Positions 62,430 to 64,000 of a stretch of 64,000 nucleotides of DNA are shown here, one piece after another (the first letter of the stretch is position 1; each line of letters opens with the position of its first letter). Under the pieces are notes generated by a model. That model was given only the letters and a program-made list of their open reading frames with translations. It was not told the origin of the DNA and did not search any database. The stretch spans positions 496,001 through 560,000 of the forward strand of contig JAYXKI010000019.1 in assembly GCA_037892935.1 (NCBI GenBank). Direction: 5' to 3'. The stretch comes from Phlebopus portentosus (taxonomy: Eukaryota > Basidiomycota > Agaricomycetes > Boletales > Boletinellaceae). A program made the translations under genes and the position numbers.

Positions 62430-62833
62430 CTTGATAGGCTGGGGGTGGAACGGGGATCGGGATGCTGTTCGGGTGGGACCGACTTCGGATAACCGGCTCG
62501 TCTTTGAAATTGATGACTAAACGAAAGGCTCCAAGGTAGATAATGAAGGAGATACTTGTCGACGACTGGACTCTATGCGTTACCCACGAGAAGGTTTGAT
62601 GAGAGTTCCAGAGAAGGGTGATTCGGAGCGCCACGGTGATGTGATTGGTTGATACTTTGGGTACTATCGGGTCACGTCGGAGTCAATCGGACTTTGACGG
62701 GCAAGATAGGGGTTTGTTGTCTGCACGGTAGGAACCGGGTTTTGTTCGATGTCGTCCTTCGAAGATATACTTCAGGGGACACGTCACAGGCGAGCGCTCG
62801 ACGACAACGGAATCGGGCGTGAGCCAGAGGTAG

Positions 62834-62844
62834 GTCTTTCTATT
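62834..62844 (-). other. Putative self-priming primer-binding site of element I
   Basis: On the minus strand AATAGAAAGAC begins one base after the 5' LTR and is the exact complement of the GTCTTTCTATT segment in the same LTR, as in element II. Confidence 0.55.
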
Positions 62845-62845
62845 A

Positions 62846-63303
62846 TGTTAGGCGGACGGCTCAAGGACTGAGTCGAGGCAGGCCAACACAACAACAAACA
62901 AGCGTAGATGAGATAATCCCAAACACGTCGCTCAGGTCAAGACAGCTAAGACGAGGCTTAAGTCCAGACCGTCGAACGCTATGTCGCAGTGAAGGTAAGT
63001 AGATTTCAGCAAACTAATAATACAAGAGTAGATACCTATGTCGCAGTGAAGGTAAGTAGAATAGAAAGACAAGGAACGAAAGAGTCAAACTATCTACTTA
63101 TATAGACTTTGAGCATGGGAAAGGTCTACTCTAATAGAAAGTCACATGACAAGGAATGGGATGATTAGTGAGCGTGATAGAACATTGTGGAATGTTCCGG
63201 CAAAAGGGTGAGTAAGCGCATAAGAAAAATAAAAGAAAAGAAAAAGAATATTAAAATAAATGATGACATCAGAAAAGAAAAGGAAAATGTTCGAGTCCTT
63301 ACA
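62846..63303 (-). repeat. 5' LTR of element I
   Basis: 458 bp; the transcript would start here and run toward lower coordinates. It carries the same TATA element and internal direct repeat as the other LTRs. Confidence 0.93.
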
Positions 63304-63308
63304 GACAA
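63304..63308 (+). repeat. Target site duplication of element I, right
   Basis: GACAA directly after the LTR ending at 63303. Five base pairs is the usual size for Gypsy integrases. Confidence 0.92.
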
Positions 63309-64000
63309 AGCATAATCCTGAGATTGATTGGAGGTTAGGAACAGTTAAGTTCACCCATTGCTCTGACGAATGTGAGTCGCCACTGTCAAGCGAGGAGATA
63401 GATGAAGAGTTTGTGAGGAATGTGCGGATGAAGGAAGCAGCAAAATGGCCACCTTACCTGGAGGAATACGCCGACGTCTTTAGTGAGAAATTGTTTGAAC
63501 GCTTATCAAACCACCGAACATGGGACCACGCTATTGACCTGAAACCAGATTTCAAACCCAGCGACTGCAAGGTTTACCCGTTATTGCCAAAAGAACAAGA
63601 AGCGATGAGGGAGTTCATTGAGGAAAACCTAGCGTCAGGACGTATCCGACAGTCGAAGTCTCCAATGGTGTCACCATTCTTCTTTATCAAGAAAGAGGAT
63701 GGGAGCTTACGAGCAATCCAAGACTATTGAAAGCTCAACGAAGGGATGGTCAAGAACAAATACCCATTGCCACTGATAAATGAGCTCATCGACAAGGATA
63801 AGGATGCAAGGTACATCACGAAGCTCGACATTCGTTGGGGATACTACAACATCCAGATTCACGAGGGAGACGAGTGGAAGGCAGCATTCCGGACAAATCT
63901 AGGCTTATTCAAACCCACAGTCATGTTCTTCGGCTTGTGTAATGCACCAGCGACGTTCCAAGGCTTTATGAATGACATCTTTCGGGAGCTAATTCATGAG
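63304..64000 (+). pseudogene. pol of element II, right part (reverse transcriptase start)
   Basis: Continues the frame interrupted at 56659. It has the RT entry region ([21 protein letters not shown]) and the [12 protein letters not shown] and [11 protein letters not shown] segments. A TGA at 63727-63729 replaces Arg (CGA in element I). It runs off the window before the YLDD motif. Confidence 0.88.

Larger units (their letters stand above)
56660..63303 (-). mobile_element. Ty3/Gypsy chromovirus element I, near full length, nested in element II
   Basis: 6644 bp with two LTRs (56660-57117 and 62846-63303) differing at three sites in 458. It is flanked by the target duplication GACAA. In transcript order it has a primer-binding site, gag with a zinc knuckle, then pol with protease, reverse transcriptase, RNase H, zinc-finger integrase and a C-terminal chromodomain, and a purine tract before the 3' LTR. 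Chromodomain-bearing Gypsy elements (chromoviruses) are widespread in fungi. Two TGA stops interrupt pol, so it is probably inactive but young. Confidence 0.95.
53556..64000 (+). mobile_element. Ty3/Gypsy chromovirus-type element II, interrupted by element I and cut by the window end
   Basis: Made of 53556-56659 and 63304-64000; the part between is element I. It carries a 5' LTR, a decayed gag, and a pol whose protease is on the left of the insertion and whose reverse transcriptase begins on the right. The protease-RT linker reads GHDWLT on one side and KHNPEIDW on the other, which rejoin exactly. Integrase and the 3' LTR lie beyond the window. It has at least six internal stop codons and cannot be autonomous. 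Confidence 0.92.

Overview
The window comes from a filamentous basidiomycete, most likely a mushroom-forming Agaricomycete. Genes are split by many 43-65 nt introns with GT..AG ends and CTNA/CTGA-like branch points. The gene content is typical of that group: a tetraspanin of the basidiomycete type, a DUF6534 seven-helix membrane protein, a many-exon P450, NACHT/WD40 STAND genes, a MYND finger protein, and chromodomain Ty3/Gypsy retrotransposons. Product calls rest on motifs read by eye; no database search was run.

Layout. 1-10 kb: the 3' end of a low-complexity gene, a MYND-finger gene, a complete 13-exon cytochrome P450, a small unknown gene and a DUF6534 membrane protein. 11.7-27.7 kb is decayed and duplicated DNA. 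It holds two copies of a CGTATA-palindrome-rich repeat, each beside a broken NACHT STAND gene, plus a kinase pseudogene, an HMG-box pseudogene and an imperfect 0.9-kb direct duplication. 28.7-31.1 kb has a short disordered protein and an intact tetraspanin. 31.7-41.3 kb is a duplicated block: a hemopexin-repeat gene, a large two-domain gene (beta-sandwich plus transglutaminase/papain-like), a 5'-truncated second copy of its 3' half, and a truncated FAD monooxygenase. 43.2-46.3 kb is the conserved, housekeeping-like part: a YVH1/DUSP12 phosphatase and a mitochondrial-type cyclophilin, convergently arranged. 49.6-52.4 kb is a tandem duplication of a DUF7770-like gene plus an APH-fold kinase gene, the first unit keeping only a fragment of the kinase.

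53.2-64.0 kb is a retrotransposon nest. A Ty1/Copia gag fragment is followed by Gypsy element II (plus strand). Element II is cut inside pol by a nearly complete second member of the same family, element I (minus strand, 56660-63303). Element I carries 458-bp LTRs that differ at three sites and is flanked by a 5-bp target duplication, GACAA. Removing element I restores the element II reading frame. Both elements have a putative primer-binding site that is an exact 11-nt complement of a segment about 34 nt downstream of the LTR TATA box, the arrangement of Tf1-type self-primed elements. All stop codons in element II that can be checked against element I are C-to-T or G-to-A changes, pointing to RIP-like or methylation-driven decay.

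The strongest points are the nested insertion, the self-priming signature, the transition-only decay, the very short exons of the P450 and cyclophilin genes, and the mosaic divergence of the duplicated blocks. I did not find a clearly new molecular system; the two-domain gene at 33.6-36.2 kb is the best candidate for unfamiliar biology.
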